A stretch of DNA of 15,084 nucleotides, taken from Oceanospirillales bacterium (GTDB lineage: Bacteria > Pseudomonadota > Gammaproteobacteria > Xanthomonadales > SZUA-36). The position numbers and the translations under genes were made by a program. Position 1 is the first letter of the stretch. Each line of letters starts with the position of its first letter. A model generated the notes under the pieces. It did no database searches, was not told the DNA's origin, and was given only the letters and a program-made list of their open reading frames with translations. Below are positions 15,054-15,084 of the stretch, in pieces. The DNA lies in NCBI GenBank assembly GCA_003232965.1, contig QIKG01000218.1, forward strand, positions 1-15,084. Reading direction: 5' to 3'.

Positions 15054-15084
15054 TATCTATACTGCCAAAATCTTTAAAAGAGCC

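Noticed and set aside
1..15084. CRISPR array, tRNA, rRNA, phage or defence genes
   Set aside because: No regularly spaced repeats, no cloverleaf with the conserved T-loop sequence, and no integrase, transposase, nuclease or toxin-like frame was found.

Overview
The window reads as a chromosomal housekeeping segment of a gammaproteobacterium, probably a marine or aquatic relative of the Pseudomonas/Cellvibrio/Oceanospirillum groups. The evidence is the ponA (PBP1a) gene divergent from pilMNOPQ, a Pseudomonas-type HutF/HutG pair, a SixA-type phosphohistidine phosphatase, a type II citrate synthase and a cysteine-free L31. Genus cannot be fixed from the sequence alone. Nearly all of the DNA is coding, with many overlapping gene junctions and several GTG or TTG starts.

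Left part (1-1840): the 5' end of an aminopeptidase N gene runs off the left edge on the minus strand. Divergent from it are a serine racemase/threonine dehydratase-like PLP enzyme gene and sixA, overlapping by 8 nt. A ~160 bp, almost fully palindromic element (about 1679-1841) follows. It looks like a miniature inverted-repeat or REP-type element and separates sixA from the convergent operon on the other strand.

Middle left (1898-5163, minus strand): a four-gene block with overlapping ends, in transcription order hutG, hutF, a DUF938 methyltransferase, and msrC (free methionine-R-sulfoxide reductase). HutF and HutG turn N-formimino-L-glutamate into N-formylglutamate and then glutamate plus formate, the last two steps of the five-step histidine degradation route. 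The earlier hut genes are not in the window.

Centre (5195-10296, minus strand): the type IV pilus alignment operon pilM-pilN-pilO-pilP-pilQ, closed by a strong intrinsic terminator. PilM is the cytoplasmic actin-like protein, PilN and PilO the inner-membrane dimer, PilP the lipoprotein and PilQ the outer-membrane secretin. Their shared upstream region (10297-10665) also carries the promoter side of ponA, transcribed to the right. It holds candidate promoters and two small hairpins but no gene.

Right part (13262-15053): ponA ends at a bidirectional terminator shared with gltA (citrate synthase, minus strand). gltA is preceded by a near-consensus FNR/Anr box spaced like a class II activator site. 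Upstream of that lies the terminator of a gene for a cysteine-free (type B) ribosomal protein L31.

I did not find a clearly new multi-gene system. The items most worth a second look are the palindromic element, the FNR/Anr box in front of gltA, and the compact hutG-hutF-DUF938-msrC operon placed where aroK-aroB commonly sit after pilQ.
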